Positions 1 through 11,049 of a DNA stretch of 64,000 nucleotides are shown here, in pieces; within the stretch, counting starts at the first letter, position 1; every line of letters starts with the position of its first letter. Made by a program: the position numbers and the translations under genes. The stretch comes from Adiantum capillus-veneris (taxonomy: Eukaryota > Streptophyta > Polypodiopsida > Polypodiales > Pteridaceae). A model generated the notes under the pieces. The model was not told the DNA's origin. It worked only from the letters and a program-made list of their open reading frames with translations, and did not search any database. The stretch covers positions 66,660,676 to 66,724,675 of the forward strand of contig CM043969.1 in assembly GCA_014529385.2 (NCBI GenBank), in the 5' to 3' direction.

Positions 1-236
1 TGTAAATTGAATTAGGTTGCTAGAAATCCCCATTTGTGGCTTCACCATAGGATATATATAGAAGGGTGTAGGTGCTTCGATGCCAAGTTGGCTATTTTTT
101 GATAGTTCTTTTAAGCAGTTTATGCTATGTCAGCACTCTATTTACTATTTATGCATTGTTTTACAGAGTTTTCCTTGAGATTTTGATCTCTATATAAAGG
201 ATACTCTACCGAAATTTTTACAAAAACTCTTTTGCT
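1..236. other. no gene seen; decayed intergenic DNA
   Basis: AT-rich sequence without a supported gene. A TATA-like stretch (tatataaagg) lies near 190-200, just upstream of the gag-like scrap that follows, so this may be the leader of an old retroelement, but no LTR edge is visible. Confidence 0.4.
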
Positions 237-431
237 TTGCTCTTGTTAGTTATGATTGGATACTCTGATAAAAAAGAGTACTATATCAAGAAGTTTGATG
301 GCACAAACTTCATGATTTGGAGTTCATCAATACTCGTCCTTTTGGCTTGCTCATGTGCACAAGCCAAAAAAGGGAATTCGATACACCAAATTGAGCCAAG
401 GAGCTTGGCGTGCTACTCTATGGACCACTAA
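237..431 (+). mobile_element. possible Copia gag N-terminal fossil
   Basis: A short open frame contains KKFDGTNFMIWSS, which resembles the conserved start of plant Ty1/Copia gag proteins (UBN2/DUF4219 type, usually KFDGxNFxxWK). The similarity covers only about 15 residues and the rest of the frame is unlike gag. I treat it as a small, very decayed fossil. An accidental match is possible. Confidence 0.3.
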
Positions 432-1218
432 GGGCCACTATTGTTGCACGCTAATTGCAGTTGATTGCACACTACTAAGTGCCAAGATTGGCAAGCTGTT
501 CGAGGTGAGAGGGCGTCATCAATTTGCAAGTTGCAAGTGCTTGCTGACTTTATAGGGCTTCTAGCAAAGAATATTAGTCAATGTCAATTTTGCTCAAGGT
601 GTAGCTAGGAGTTGATGATAGTTGCCAAAAATATGGTAGCAGATTGAGCACAAGGCCGCTAATTGTAGCTGGTTGCTTGCCAAAAAAAAAAGATCCCAAG
701 TGTGCCCATGGTGAACATGTTATCAAATGCCTCTAGGTATATTGTAGCTTGTGCGTTCTTTTCTTTTAATAATAGGTGGTTCTCCACCGATGATGAGGGG
801 AGTACTGACTTAGCCTAGTTGGTCGACTCCTTAATGAGTTGCACCAGAAATTACAATGAGCACATGCATGCAAAAAATGCCAAATCTTGCTCTTACTAAA
901 GTGTAGCCACCTGATGTAAACTTGACCTTTCCTTCCTCGGTGAGCTTGCTAGCATGATGATGTTGTTGTTGCCAATTGAGGTTGTCATGAGCTATTGACG
1001 TCTTTGAGAGTAGAGCTCAAAAGGTGAGCTGAGAGCACTTTTGCTTGCCAGATCTACTTGCTATAGTAGATATCAACTTCCACTTTTGCTTTGGAATGCT
1101 CTTGATGCCTTGGTTGCAAGTCTCGTGGCCACCAACTCTTTGTAGTTAGAGCTTGATTTATGGGTTGGCTACCAATTTGAACATGCACAAGCTAGCGGAT
1201 AAAGCGCACAAAACTTTC
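432..1218. other. no gene seen
   Basis: Both strands were read and nothing beyond short A-rich runs was recognised. The density of stop codons is that of non-coding DNA. Confidence 0.4.
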
Positions 1219-1326
1219 ACTCACAAGCCTCTATGCACAGACACAAGATTCCAAGTGAATGAGATAAGGCACATTCACAAGCCTCTGCGCATACACACAA
1301 GGTTCCAATTGAATGAGATTAAGCAC
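1219..1326. repeat. 54-bp tandem duplication, two diverged units
   Basis: Two units (1219-1272 and 1273-1326) share tcacaagcctct and the block around ttccaa, tgaatgagat and the final gcac. The period is 54 bp, a multiple of three, so an open frame runs through both units and gives an 18-residue repeat (HKPL ... TRFQ-NEI). That frame has no other coding support. Confidence 0.75.
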
Positions 1327-1989
1327 AAGTGCAAAAGATAAAATACTACTTGACTACAAAACCAAAGAGTAAACCTATCCACACTATAATCAACACTTAA
1401 GCTCTTGATGTGACTAGTGCTCCATGGACATGCTCGTAATCTAGTGACTAAGCATTAGCTAGTAATTTATTATAAGTGAAAAAAAGACTAACTAACTACC
1501 ATGTGTGTATGCACACAAGTTTAGAATGCTAGAGAGAAAGAATAGGGAGAAGGTGATTATTGCTAATTAACTAAGAGATGAGTAGACTAAGAGAGATCAA
1601 TCCTCTTTGAGCTCTAATGCAAGTTATAGGGATTAGGGAGAATTAGTGAGTGTAACATTCATTTTGTGTGTGTGTGCACGTGCGCGTGCGCAAAGAGAGT
1701 AGAGATACACAATGTAGACTCTAGCATACGGCTCAATCATGCATTAGGAAAAAAGAGATTACAAGTCTTTTATATAGGGATCATAGAGGGTGACATCATT
1801 GATACATCATGGGGTGAAGCCTCACCATATACATCATCATCTTAGGTGGACAATATCCACATGAGATCACATGGTCAATCCCATGACTCATGCCACATTG
1901 GCATCCTAGTAGACTAGAGAGGGTACACACAAACAAGGTACAAAACATAGGAATAAGCACTATTCTTGTGGGCACTCTCTGGCCCCTCG

Positions 1990-2029
1990 CCCCCCCCCCC
2001 CCCCCCCAAAAAAAAAAAAAAAAAAAAAA
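1990..2029. repeat. abutting homopolymers C18-A22
   Basis: Read directly: about 18 C at 1990-2007 run straight into about 22 A at 2008-2029. On the minus strand this is a T-run followed by a G-run. Confidence 0.9.
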
Positions 2030-2640
2030 CCCATCTTTAGCCCTATAGAGACCAATTGTCAAAATTAATGTGTACACCCCTCCCAATCCCCATTGACAAT
2101 TTGAACCTGGCACAACAAGACAAGCAAGAACAACATTGAACTTTCAAACACTAAGAAATTTAATAACTAAAATGAATTTGAGCATTAAAGAGACAAAAAA
2201 ATTGAGTCCATTGCATTAATCCACGAGAATACAAAAAAGAGAAAACTTTGACTCCATTGCATTAATAGAAAAGTAGGGAGGCTAATACAAAAAAGTACTT
2301 TCACTTTGAATAATGGTTGAAGTTTCACTTCAAATGGCATACGAGGCTCATGTCCTTTGGTTGTATTGTCACTCTCTTGGCATGTATTGTAGAAAGGTTG
2401 GTGTCGTGCAACACAAAGATAAACTTTGAAGTATTTCTTTCACTGTGTGGACAAAGGGGACTCAACAATTGAGCAACTCTGTCGTCTTTTGATAGTGCCA
2501 AATTTTGTAAAGACCCTTGCAATTTTGAGACGACGTTGGGATTGGTGAGGGGACACTTTCACATTGAGTGGTGGGTGATGCCTAGGATTTTCAAAGAACT
2601 TTGATCTATGGAAATTAATGTGCTTTGTTGCCTCAAGAAA

Positions 2641-2670
2641 CTCCTCCTCCTCCTCCTCCTCCTCCTCCTC
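2641..2670. repeat. (CTC)n trinucleotide microsatellite
   Basis: Ten uninterrupted trinucleotides. Confidence 0.95.
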
Positions 2671-2926
2671 ATGCCTTGCCTCTGCCTCTTGATCTTGGTG
2701 TGTTAGTAGAGCTCCCATCCCACGGGGCATTGTCTTGCTCCCCATTGGCACTCAATTTTATATTGATGCTTCCCACGCCCAAATTTTAATGAAAGTAATG
2801 GAGGAGTTAGTAGTGCCAAGTCCACCTCGACCCTTACCACACTCAGTGATGGTGCCATGCTGCAAAGTGTCTTAAGTATGGAGCCTGATTTACCCCTTGT
2901 AACTTTTAGTCTTAAAAACACACATT

Positions 2927-3583
2927 TGTAAGGCCCCCATATGAGGAGAAGCCATGGTGCATTAAAAAAGTCACTAGTCGGAAAAACAAAAATTCACACC
3001 CAGCTCGTCGAAATATTATGTTCTATCGGTGGTCAAAAAATGATTGAAAAACGATCGGTCGGTTGGTCGGTTGGACGGTGGTCAGAAGTCAATGGAGCTT
3101 GGCCGGTGGGCGGAAGTCTTTGGTTGGTGGCCGAATTCAGTGGCCGATTTCTACTCGGACTTTTCTTCTCAAGGGCGGCTACACATGGGCGCATGGGAGA
3201 ATTCAACTCGAACTTGTCTACACAAGGGCGGCTACACACGACTACCTTTTATGAGAGAGGCTAGCCCTTTTGGCCTATAAAAGGTGGCCTCTTCTACACA
3301 CAAAATGTATTGTGGTGCATTGTAAAGTTGATAGGAGGTGCTGAGAGTGAAGCAAGGCGGGAGCTCCATTAAGGATATAATCCCTTAGTAACCTACCTCT
3401 AGTTTGAAGTACTAAAGCCATTTAGTGGCTGCATTCTCGTGGACGTAGCCCACATTGGGTGAATCACGTATATCATGTGCTCTCTCTCTCTCTCTACTCT
3501 ATAATCTCTCATGTGTGAAAATTCTCTCTCTCCGTTAAGTAAACTAATTTAATATTTACTTAGCCACACCCTATTTCCTAACA
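2927..3583 (+). mobile_element. Copia-type LTR fossil
   Basis: The internal part has two marks of plant Copia LTRs. There is a TATA box (ctataaaagg, about 3275-3284). About 160 bp later comes the widespread U5 motif gtggacgtag ... gggtgaatcacgta (about 3439-3472), which in the family usually reads GTGGACGTAGGC ... CCGAACCACGT. The proposed edges, TGTAAGG at 2927 and CCTAACA at 3583, are near-inverted repeats, but I could not find a matching target-site duplication, so the ends are inferred. No internal gene follows, so it is probably an old solo LTR or an end left by decay. Confidence 0.5.
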
Positions 3584-3765
3584 AAGTAAAGTGGCCTATT
3601 GACATTCACCAGTTGTTGCTTGATTCTTGATCACAAAATTTTCTCACTTTCTTTGTAATCTTGAATTTTTGAGCATACTCCATGTTGAGCTTACGAGAAA
3701 ATGTCATGCGCAAGAACCATTTGAACATCTCTTCCAAATAATTAAACTACACCACACCTCCACCG
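3584..3765. other. no gene seen
   Basis: Short non-coding spacer between two LTR fossils. Confidence 0.4.
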
Positions 3766-3980
3766 TGATGGGTATTTTTAAAGTCCCCCCCCCCCCTTGG
3801 GTTTTAGGCCCGTGGTCTATTATGGCTGGGCGGGCGACCGCCCACTTATTAATTGGTTGTTATAGATAATAAAGAGTGTGAGGGCCATTCTCTCACAAGC
3901 TCTACTAGCAGACTGTGTAATGTGTTCTTCCCTCCCCCCTTCTCCTTCCCTCTCTTGCACACTCCGCACTAGCTCCATCA
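3766..3980 (+). mobile_element. short Copia LTR (fossil)
   Basis: A 215-bp block starts TGATGG and ends CCATCA, a perfect 6-bp terminal inverted repeat. It is followed 2 bp later by a perfect initiator-tRNA-Met primer-binding site. That order (LTR edge CA, short gap, PBS) is diagnostic of a 5' LTR of a Ty1/Copia element in plus orientation. The downstream body is not recognisable and no matching 3' LTR was found in the window. Confidence 0.7.
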
Positions 3981-3982
3981 AT

Positions 3983-3994
3983 TGGTATCAGAGC
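3983..3994 (+). promoter_or_regulatory. retroelement primer-binding site (tRNA-iMet)
   Basis: TGGTATCAGAGC is the exact complement of the 3' end of plant initiator tRNA-Met and lies 2 bp after the LTR edge. Confidence 0.8.
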
Positions 3995-4412
3995 ATAGGC
4001 AGCCCTGACACTTCCTCTCCGCTACTCGCGTGTGTACTGACACCAAGCAAGAGGACAAGGGGTGCAACATGTAAAAATCCAGGGCAGGGAGGCCCATGAG
4101 CAGCAGTAGGTAACGACATCGAGCAGTAGGAAGAAGGCGAGCAGTCAAGCTCAAACAGCATCGTGGAAGAAATTGCCGGCAGCAGCGCATCTCTGTCTTT
4201 CATATGCCTTTCGCCAAACTCTTCATCTCCGCTTTTTCAATTTCTCGCCCTTTCGACATAGAAGCAGGATAAAATTTGTTTTTATTTCTACACACTATGG
4301 TGTGTGCAAGCAATTGATCCCATCATAATCCTCGAGTGCTCACACCCACCCACCATCCGATCGAGTTGCACAATGATTGAGCTTCAGTAGAGAGACCCAG
4401 CTTGAGATAGCA
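3995..4412. other. probable leader of the decayed Copia element, no gene
   Basis: Sequence after the primer site. No gag-like frame was recognised. Short open frames on both strands are not conserved-looking. Confidence 0.35.
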
Positions 4413-4415
4413 GCT

Positions 4416-4446
<31 letters not shown>

Positions 4447-4504
4447 CAACCTCCTATCTTCGGACTCTCCAATTTCTCGATCGCTCACACATGGGCAACT
4501 TAAG

Positions 4505-4551
<47 letters not shown>

Positions 4552-4625
4552 AGAGAGAGCTAGCCCTCAACCCCCCGATCTTCCGACTCCAATTTCTCAA
4601 TCGCTCACACACGGGCAACTTAAGG
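4413..4625. repeat. duplicated ~62-bp unit separated by (GA)n arrays
   Basis: Two copies of a ~62-bp unit (about 4441-4502 and 4562-4623; each runs from agccctcaac to gggcaactta) alternate with GA arrays (4413-4442 and about 4508-4549). The copies differ at a handful of bases. The arrangement looks like a tandem duplication of GA array plus unit. Confidence 0.75.
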
Positions 4626-4639
4626 AGGAGGTTCACGGG

Positions 4640-4727
4640 CAGCTTAATAAGGAGGAGGTTCAAAGTGTGGGAAGCACATGGCCCATGTAATCTCTAAATA
4701 CTAGCTTTGATTGCATGCCTTGCACCT
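4640..4727 (-). pseudogene. hAT-type (DUF659) transposase relic, downstream part
   Basis: On the minus strand this stretch encodes GPCASHTLNLLL. This matches the DUF659 segment of hAT-family plant transposases (family pattern roughly W-x-PC-A-A-H-C-L-N-L-L-L-E-D), which follows the TDNxxNY motif. The TDN part lies on the far side of the Copia element, at 10065-10174. Removing that element and one copy of its 5-bp duplication makes the two parts contiguous on the minus strand with the expected spacing, about 25 residues. There is an in-frame stop before the GPCASH block, so the gene was dead or decayed later. DUF659 proteins act in DNA cut-and-paste transposition. Confidence 0.6.
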
Positions 4728-4954
4728 TGTTACCATATACATGTGGTAGTGATGTGTGTGAACACACTAGGACCACCGGGGAATTTTTTTCCTCTTTAGG
4801 AGGTTTTCCCCCCCGAGCATTGTATATATGCCCATCACTCTAGGGCTATCTATCTTTCCATTGCATACTAAGTAACACACTCTCTATTGTGTGCCTTGAG
4901 CTTCCTTCGTCTTCTCCAAGCTGTGTGCGTTTCTCTGCAACCCTAATTCCATTA
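4728..4954 (+). repeat. 5' LTR of the Copia fossil
   Basis: Starts TGTTACCATATAC and aligns over its full length with 9834-10059. It contains a TATA-like stretch (tgtatatatgcc) about 100 bp from its start. The downstream edge is set by the 3' LTR and the target-site duplication. Confidence 0.85.
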
Positions 4955-4956
4955 AT

Positions 4957-4968
4957 TGGTATTAGAGC
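4957..4968 (+). promoter_or_regulatory. primer-binding site of the Copia fossil
   Basis: tggtattagagc, one base away from the canonical initiator-tRNA-Met site, 2 bp after the LTR. Confidence 0.8.
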
Positions 4969-5315
4969 AGGTTGCATCCCCCTGGGCTTAGTCGCCAGCT
5001 ACTCCAGCACACGCCTGCTCACTTTCTCCGATTTCAGTGAGCTTTGACAAGCCTTCACAGGTCGACAAAAAATTCGAGAGCGCTCGAAGAGCTTAGTCTG
5101 CTCAGATTTTTTATTTGGGCTCACTTCGGCCTCCGTTTCCACTACAAGAAGTACTGCACATGCTATTTTGTCATTTTGTGCAAATTTTTTGTCAGTGCCA
5201 TTTTATGCATAACAGGTGCCTCATAGTCTTCTACGGTTTGTGCTATATAGCACGTGTTGTTCCCACTCTGTTCTCCTATTTTTGGGCAGTTTTCACATCA
5301 GGTGCAACATTTACC

Positions 5316-6350
5316 ATGGCTGACAACAACACAGATGTGTTCAAGATGTTTGCTGCTGAGGACAGGTTGGATGGGGACAACTACCCTATGTGGTCTTATA
5401 TGATGCAACACGTTCTTGTGTCAAAGGATGTCTGGAACATTGTGCAAGGCATTGATGTACATCCTGGTTCTAAGGATGTAGGCGATGTTGAGGATGTTAC
5501 AGGTCTTGCTGCAAGGATTGCTGCTATTAGAGTTGTTTTGCCCATGGCAGAACAAGCTCGTTGGGATGTAAAGGATGCACAGGCTCATGCATTGATTGCG
5601 TTGTCTAAGAAGCGCACCATTGTTCCTCACATTCGTTCAACAAAATCTGCAAAACAGGCTTGGGATATTCTAGCAGGTCTTTATGCAAGCCGCAATGAGG
5701 CTAAAATTGCTTTGCTGCGTAAAGAGCTGGAGTCGAATATTATGCATGAGGAAGATGATATGGACACTTTCCTTGCTGGTGTCAAGGATATCAATGAGCA
5801 ACTTATTTCTGCAGGTGAAGTCATTTAAGACAGTTCCCTTGTGCAGATTGTTCTTGATGCCTTACCAGATTCCTACCAGACTTTTGCTAGTACTTGGAGA
5901 CTAATGACCCAAGGAAATCCTGAAGTTGTCAAGTTTGATGCATTATGCACATTGTTGTTGCAAGAGTCACTTTCCAGAAAAAACAGAACTAGGCAGCGTG
6001 CAGTTGAACAGGCTTTTATTGCTTCTCAAAGAAAGGGTGGTAAGAGCAATGTAGCCACTTCTTATGGTTCTGTTGCGAGTGGAAAAACTTCTGTTCCTAA
6101 TGCTTCTGCTGGCAGCACTTCGTATGGCAATTCTAGTGATAAGGGCAAAAAGAAGATGCGTTGCCATTATTGTAAAGCTAATGATCACTTGATCAAGTCG
6201 TGTCCTAAGTTGAAGGCCAAAGAGGCGAAGAAGAAAGAGGGTGGTTCCACTGCAAATGCTGGTTCCACTACAAATGCAGCCATTGTTGAGTCTTTTGTGA
6301 AAGGAGACTGTGATGCTGATGTCGATGCAGAACGGGATTTTAGCGCAGTG
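5316..6350 (+). mobile_element. gag region of the Copia fossil
   Basis: The region begins with MADNNTDVFKMF and shows the Copia gag order: an N-terminal RLDGDNYPMWSYMM block (UBN2 type), a helical middle, a Lys/Ser-rich linker and a CCHC zinc knuckle (CHYCKANDHLIKSC) near 6160-6205. Gag forms the particle shell and binds RNA. It is a fossil and is not intact. Confidence 0.8.
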
Positions 6351-6399
6351 CACTTACAATCCTGCTGTCCATGATGCATGATTGTCAGTTGCTGTAGAT

Positions 6400-9300
6400 T
6401 CACATGTGTGGTATTTCGACAGGTGCTACAAAGCACATTACCTCACATCGTGAATTGTTTACCTCTCTCGAGTCTGTCCCTCATGGGAATTCAGTCACTT
6501 GTGCCAACAATGCCTCTTATCCGGTTCAGGGAGTTGGAAAGATTGTGCTTATTGATGCAAATGACAGTTCCTTCACACTTGTTGATGCACTTTATGTACC
6601 TGGGATCAAGAAGAACCTCTTGTCTGTATCCGCACTTGCTAGACTTGGACTTGTAGTCAAATTTGTGGATGACAGATATACAGTTCATGATCTCAGTTTT
6701 GGTGATGAAATTGCTCCATCTGGCCTTTTTTGCCGTGGGCTGTATAAGCTCATTTTGTATGACAAGTGTGGATAAAATCTTGGAAATGCTGTTGCAGATT
6801 CAAGGGCTATTTCAGATGCAAAACTTTGGCATGCACGTTTTGGTCATCTAAATTTTGCTAGTTTGCTGCGTTTGTAGAAATCTGATATGGTTGCTTCTTT
6901 GCCGCCACTTGAAGCACCTGTCAAACATGTTTGTGAAGGCTGTATTTTGGGTAAGATGCACCGTTCTAAGTTTCCAAAGGATGGTTCAAATCGGGCCACA
7001 TGCAGGTCGCAGCTTGTGCATAGTGATGTTTGTGGGCCCATGCAAACTACATCCTTGGGCAATTACCTTTACTTCGTGACTTTCATTGATGATTACTCTA
7101 GGCATGCATGGGTATTTCCACTTAAAGCGAAGTCCGAAGTTTTTATGTGCTTCAAACAATTTCCGGCTATGGCTTAAAATGTCTTGAAATGTACTATGCA
7201 TGGGTATTTCCACTTAAAGCGAAGTCCGAAGTTTTTGTGGGCCCATGCAAACTACATCCTTGGGCAATTACCTTTACTTCGTGACTTTCATTGATGATTA
7301 CTCTAGGCATGCATGGGTATTTCCACTTAAAGCGAAGTCCAAAGTTTTTATGTGCTTCAAACAATTTCCGGCTATGGCTTAAAATGTCTTGAAATGTACT
7401 ATGGACACCCTGCGTTCCGATCGAGGGGGGGAGTATATGTCTCATGAACTCAATGCATTTCTGGCTAGTCGTGGGATAAAACACCAATGTACAGTGCCTT
7501 ATACACCTTAGCAAAATGGTGTTGCTGAGAGGAAAAACAAGTCACTTACGGAAATGGCACGATGTATGGTCAAAAGTCAAGCTTTGCCGCATTCGTTTTG
7601 GCTTGAGGCCATCATGTGTGCCACTTATGTACTTAATAGGTGTTTTACGAAAGCTTTGCAGTCTATTACTCCATATGAAGCATGACATGATAGAAAGCCT
7701 TCTATTGAGCACATGCGTGTTTTTGGTTGTTTGGCATATGCTTTGGTGCCACAAACACAGTGTAGAAAATTCGATGATAAGGTTGCCAAATGTATTTTTG
7801 TTGGTTATAGTGCTGAAAGCAAAGGTTATAGGTTATATCATCCGCAAACAAAGCGTATTCTAGTTTCACGGGATGTAGTGTTTGTGGAAGATTCTGTTCA
7901 GTCCTTGCTGTGATGTACTAGAGACAGTAAGCTCACATGACATTTATGACACTTTGTTGCCTCTTTTTAGTGGTGGAAATACGAATGTAATTTCCAATGA
8001 GGAAAATGTACAGCCTATGGGGGTTTCTGAAAATGTTATAGATCAGGCTATTACTGATGCAGATGTACATGATGTACTTGATGAGGAAAGGGCTGAAAAT
8101 GAGCAGGCTAGGGGTAAGCCAAAATGGCTGGTGCACACTTTGCGTGACAGTAAATTGGATGCACCTTTGTCTAGTCATACTCGTTCAGGATCTCGCCATG
8201 CATCTTATGCATCAGATTGTTATGCTTTGACTGTGTCTAGCTTACATGATGTGGAGGAGCCTCTATCTTTTGATGAAGCACAGAATTCAAAAAATTGGAT
8301 GGCTGCCATGCAATCAGAATATGATGCACTTATAGAAAATGACACATGGACTTTATGTGATTTGCCTCCTGGCAAAAAGGCCATTGGTACGAAGTGGGTT
8401 TACAAGTTGAAACGCAAGTTGGATGGTGAGATCGATCGCCATAAGGCTCGACTTGTTGCAAAGGGATATGCACAGAAAAAAGGCATAGATTATGAAGAGA
8501 ATTTTGCTCCCACTTGTCGTATGACTACTGTGCATTTTCTATGTGCATTGGCAGCTCATTTTGGTTGGGATGTACATCAATTAGACAATGTTACTGCTTT
8601 CTTGAATGGTGACATATTTGAGGAAGTTTATGTAACGCAGCCTCGCGATTTTATCATAAAAGGACAAGAGGACAAAGTGTGCAGATGTAAGAAGGCTTTG
8701 TATGGGTTGAAGCAATCTCTTCGTGCTTGGTATGAGAAAGCTGACACTCATTTTGGTTAAAGGAGGCTTTCGTAACAATCCAATAGAAAGCACATTGTAT
8801 GTAAAGCGTGAGGGTGATGTACTTCTCATTGTGGTTCTTTATGTCGATGATTTGCTGATCACTGGACCAAATGAGAGACATATTGCTGAATTTAAGGCTG
8901 ATTTGAATGCTACTTTCAAGATGAAATATTTGGGGCTGTTGCATCATTACTGGGGTATACAGTTTAAGCAGTGTGATGGTGGTATTGCTATGTAAGTTTG
9001 GACTTGAGGATTGCAAACCTGTTGCCACTCCCATGGAAACAAGTTTGAAGTTGAGTCTACATGATGCTGGCGATCCTGCTGATGTCACTCTTTACCAAAC
9101 TGTTGTTGGCTGCCTCATTTATGTAAGCAGCAGGCCAGATATTTAGTTTGCAGTCTCACAGGTCAGCAGATTTATGCATAGCCCAGGGTCTAAGAATTGG
9201 CAGGCTGTCAAGAGGATTTTCCGCTACCTTAGTGGCACTTTACATCTTGGCTTGTTTTATCCCAAGGGGGGATCATTGCCGCCAGACTTACATGCTTGTT

Positions 9301-9758
9301 CGGACTCAGATTGGGATGGTTGTTTTGACACGAGAGTGTCCACAAGTGTTTTTTGTTTCATGCTTGGCAGTTCATGTATATCATGGTTGAGCAAGAAGCA
9401 ACCTACTGTGGCCACTTTGAGTTGTGAGACCGAGTACAGGGCAATCTTCACAGCTTTGGTTGAGTGTGTATGGCTCTGACGCCTTATGGCTGATTTGGGT
9501 GTTGGACAGGACACTGCCAACCCTATCTACACTGAGAGTCAGAGTGCATTGGCAGTTGCGAGGAACCTAGTTTTTCATGCTCGCACAAAGCACATTGAGG
9601 TGCATTACCACTATGATAGGGAGAGGCTCTCAGCAGGAGAGATCAGCTTGGCTTATGTGCCAACACAGGACAACCTTGCAGATCTTTTCACAAAGGCATT
9701 GTCTCGTGAGAAGCTTGAAGCTTTTCGCAAAGCTTTGGGCTTACTTCCCTTTGTGGAC
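6400..9758 (+). mobile_element. pol region of the Copia fossil
   Basis: Recognisable parts in order. Protease-like region with GATKHIT (near 6420). Integrase zinc/GAG-pre segment (HVCEGCILGKMHRSKFP near 6920-6970) and core (LVHSDVCGPM, FIDDYSRHAW near 7010-7110). Reverse transcriptase from WTLCDLPPGKKAIGTKWVYK (near 8350) with AFLNGDIFEEVYV and the YVDDLLITG catalytic box (near 8840-8870). RNase H to the end (KHIEVHYHYDRE, PTQDNLADLFTKAL near 9590-9700). The order with integrase before RT identifies Copia rather than Ty3. Broken fossil. Confidence 0.85.
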
Positions 9759-9823
9759 TGATCATGTCCTCAGGGCATGGCACTTCCCTTTACTCATGTG
9801 CCTCTCGTTCACCGCATCACTCC

Positions 9824-9832
9824 AGGGGGGAT
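9824..9832 (+). promoter_or_regulatory. polypurine tract of the Copia fossil
   Basis: aggggggat directly before the 3' LTR; primes plus-strand synthesis in this family. Confidence 0.7.
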
Positions 9833-9833
9833 T

Positions 9834-10059
9834 TGTTACCATATACATGTGGTAGTGATGTGTGTGAACACACTAGGACCGCCTGGGCATTTTTCCCTCT
9901 TTAGGAGGTTTTCCCCCCCGAGCATTGTATATATGCCCATCACTCTAGGGCTATCTATCTTTCCATTGCATACTAAGTAACACACTCTCTATTGTGTGCC
10001 TTGAGCTTCCTTCGTCTTCTCCAGGATGTGTGCGTTTCTCTGCAACCCTAATTCCAACA
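9834..10059 (+). repeat. 3' LTR of the Copia fossil
   Basis: Starts TGTTACC and ends AACA, aligning to the 5' LTR. It is followed by the second CACCT copy. Confidence 0.85.
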
Positions 10060-10174
10060 CACCTTTGTAGTTGGATACATTGTCTGTGACAATGGCCGTA
10101 ACATTTTCAAGCCCATCTACTTTTCTTATTGCACTTGATGTGGTATCAATACAGACGGCTGCATACATACCCAA
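10060..10174 (-). pseudogene. hAT-type (DUF659) transposase relic, upstream part
   Basis: Minus-strand reading gives VCIDTTSSAIRKVDGLE then NVTAIVTDNVSNYKG. This is the DUF659 core of hAT transposases (family form roughly ENVVQVVTDNASNYxAAG). The frame runs into the Copia element and resumes on its other side (4640-4727). The segment upstream of 10174 is not clearly readable as transposase. No terminal inverted repeats or 8-bp duplication were found, so only a core piece remains. Confidence 0.65.
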
Positions 10175-11049
10175 GCACGCTTATTGAAAGTTGTTGGAAC
10201 CCAACAATCCTCATCATCCTTCATATTGTGTAGCAAAACCTCTTCTATTTCATTCTATGAGTGGTGGAACTAGACATCTTTGTTGTGTAGTTATGGGGAG
10301 CTTAGGTTTCTAGAGAGAGACTGGTAGAGAGAGAGAGAGAGAGAGAGAGAGGATGGTATTTGTGTAAGGATAAGAGGGAAGAGTGATGTTAGGATAGTTT
10401 TGGGAAAACTTTGAGATAAAATCTCAAAAGTGAGATTTTTTGGAAAAAATCAAAATTTTGACCTTCTTTATATACGAATTTGCTTTTTTTAGAAGGGATA
10501 GGCGGGTCCTTTTTCACCAAAGGGTCCCTCTCTATCATGGTAGCCTCCCCCCCCCCCCCCACTCTCTAGGGACAAAGACATAAATGAGGGATCAAAGTAG
10601 GGATCCCCCCACCATTTCCTAAGTAACACGTGATATCACCACCCTGCTCTCATTGGCCAATTCCTAACCTTTTCTTAATCCAAAGGGCCCTTCTACGGCC
10701 TAAATATTTCCTAACGTGAAAAAAGATGTACCATTGGCATCTACCAACAGGGCACTAAGTACATCGAGTACTCATACCAACATACTTTGTTAATTTGTGG
10801 GCATGGTCGACCCTAAAATCATGAACTCCTCGAATCGGTCCAATAGATAAACCTTGATGATATTCTCACAATATTCCCTCAACCACTCACTCAAAAAGTG
10901 TACAAATCTGAGCATCGACGCTAACAATCATGAGGAATGGAATGGTGATGTCAACAATGGATTTTGACAACACTGGCCCAAGATAGACAAATTATACACC
11001 TTTGCGCAACATGTTAGAAGTGGACTTTTAAGGGTTTAAGAGGTGGATC
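10175..11049. other. non-coding, simple repeats only
   Basis: A GA array lies at about 10322-10350 and a C-run of about 14 at 10547-10560. I looked for a continuation of the hAT relic on the minus strand and saw no convincing frame. Confidence 0.45.

Larger units (their letters stand above)
1327..2926. other. non-coding DNA with simple repeats
   Basis: No gene was supported. It holds a C-run of 18 followed directly by an A-run of 22 (1990-2029), a (CTC)10 trinucleotide array (2641-2670) and short gt-rich runs near 1660-1690. The long frames on the minus strand here are created by these runs (poly-Phe/Gly and poly-Glu) and are not taken as proteins. Confidence 0.5.
4728..10059 (+). mobile_element. 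Ty1/Copia LTR retrotransposon, nearly complete fossil
   Basis: A 5.33-kb element has two LTRs, a tRNA-iMet-type primer site, a gag region, a pol region in Copia order (protease, integrase, reverse transcriptase, RNase H) and a polypurine tract before the 3' LTR. A 5-bp target-site duplication, CACCT, flanks it at 4723-4727 and 10060-10064. The LTRs are about 227 bp and by eye about 96 percent identical, so the insertion is moderately young on a plant time scale. The element is broken in many places (roughly eight to ten) and also rearranged internally. It is inserted in the hAT relic described at 4640-4727 and 10060-10174. Confidence 0.9.

Noticed and set aside
1796-2113. Minus-strand protein with poly-Phe and poly-Gly
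   Set aside because: Created by the abutting C and A homopolymers.
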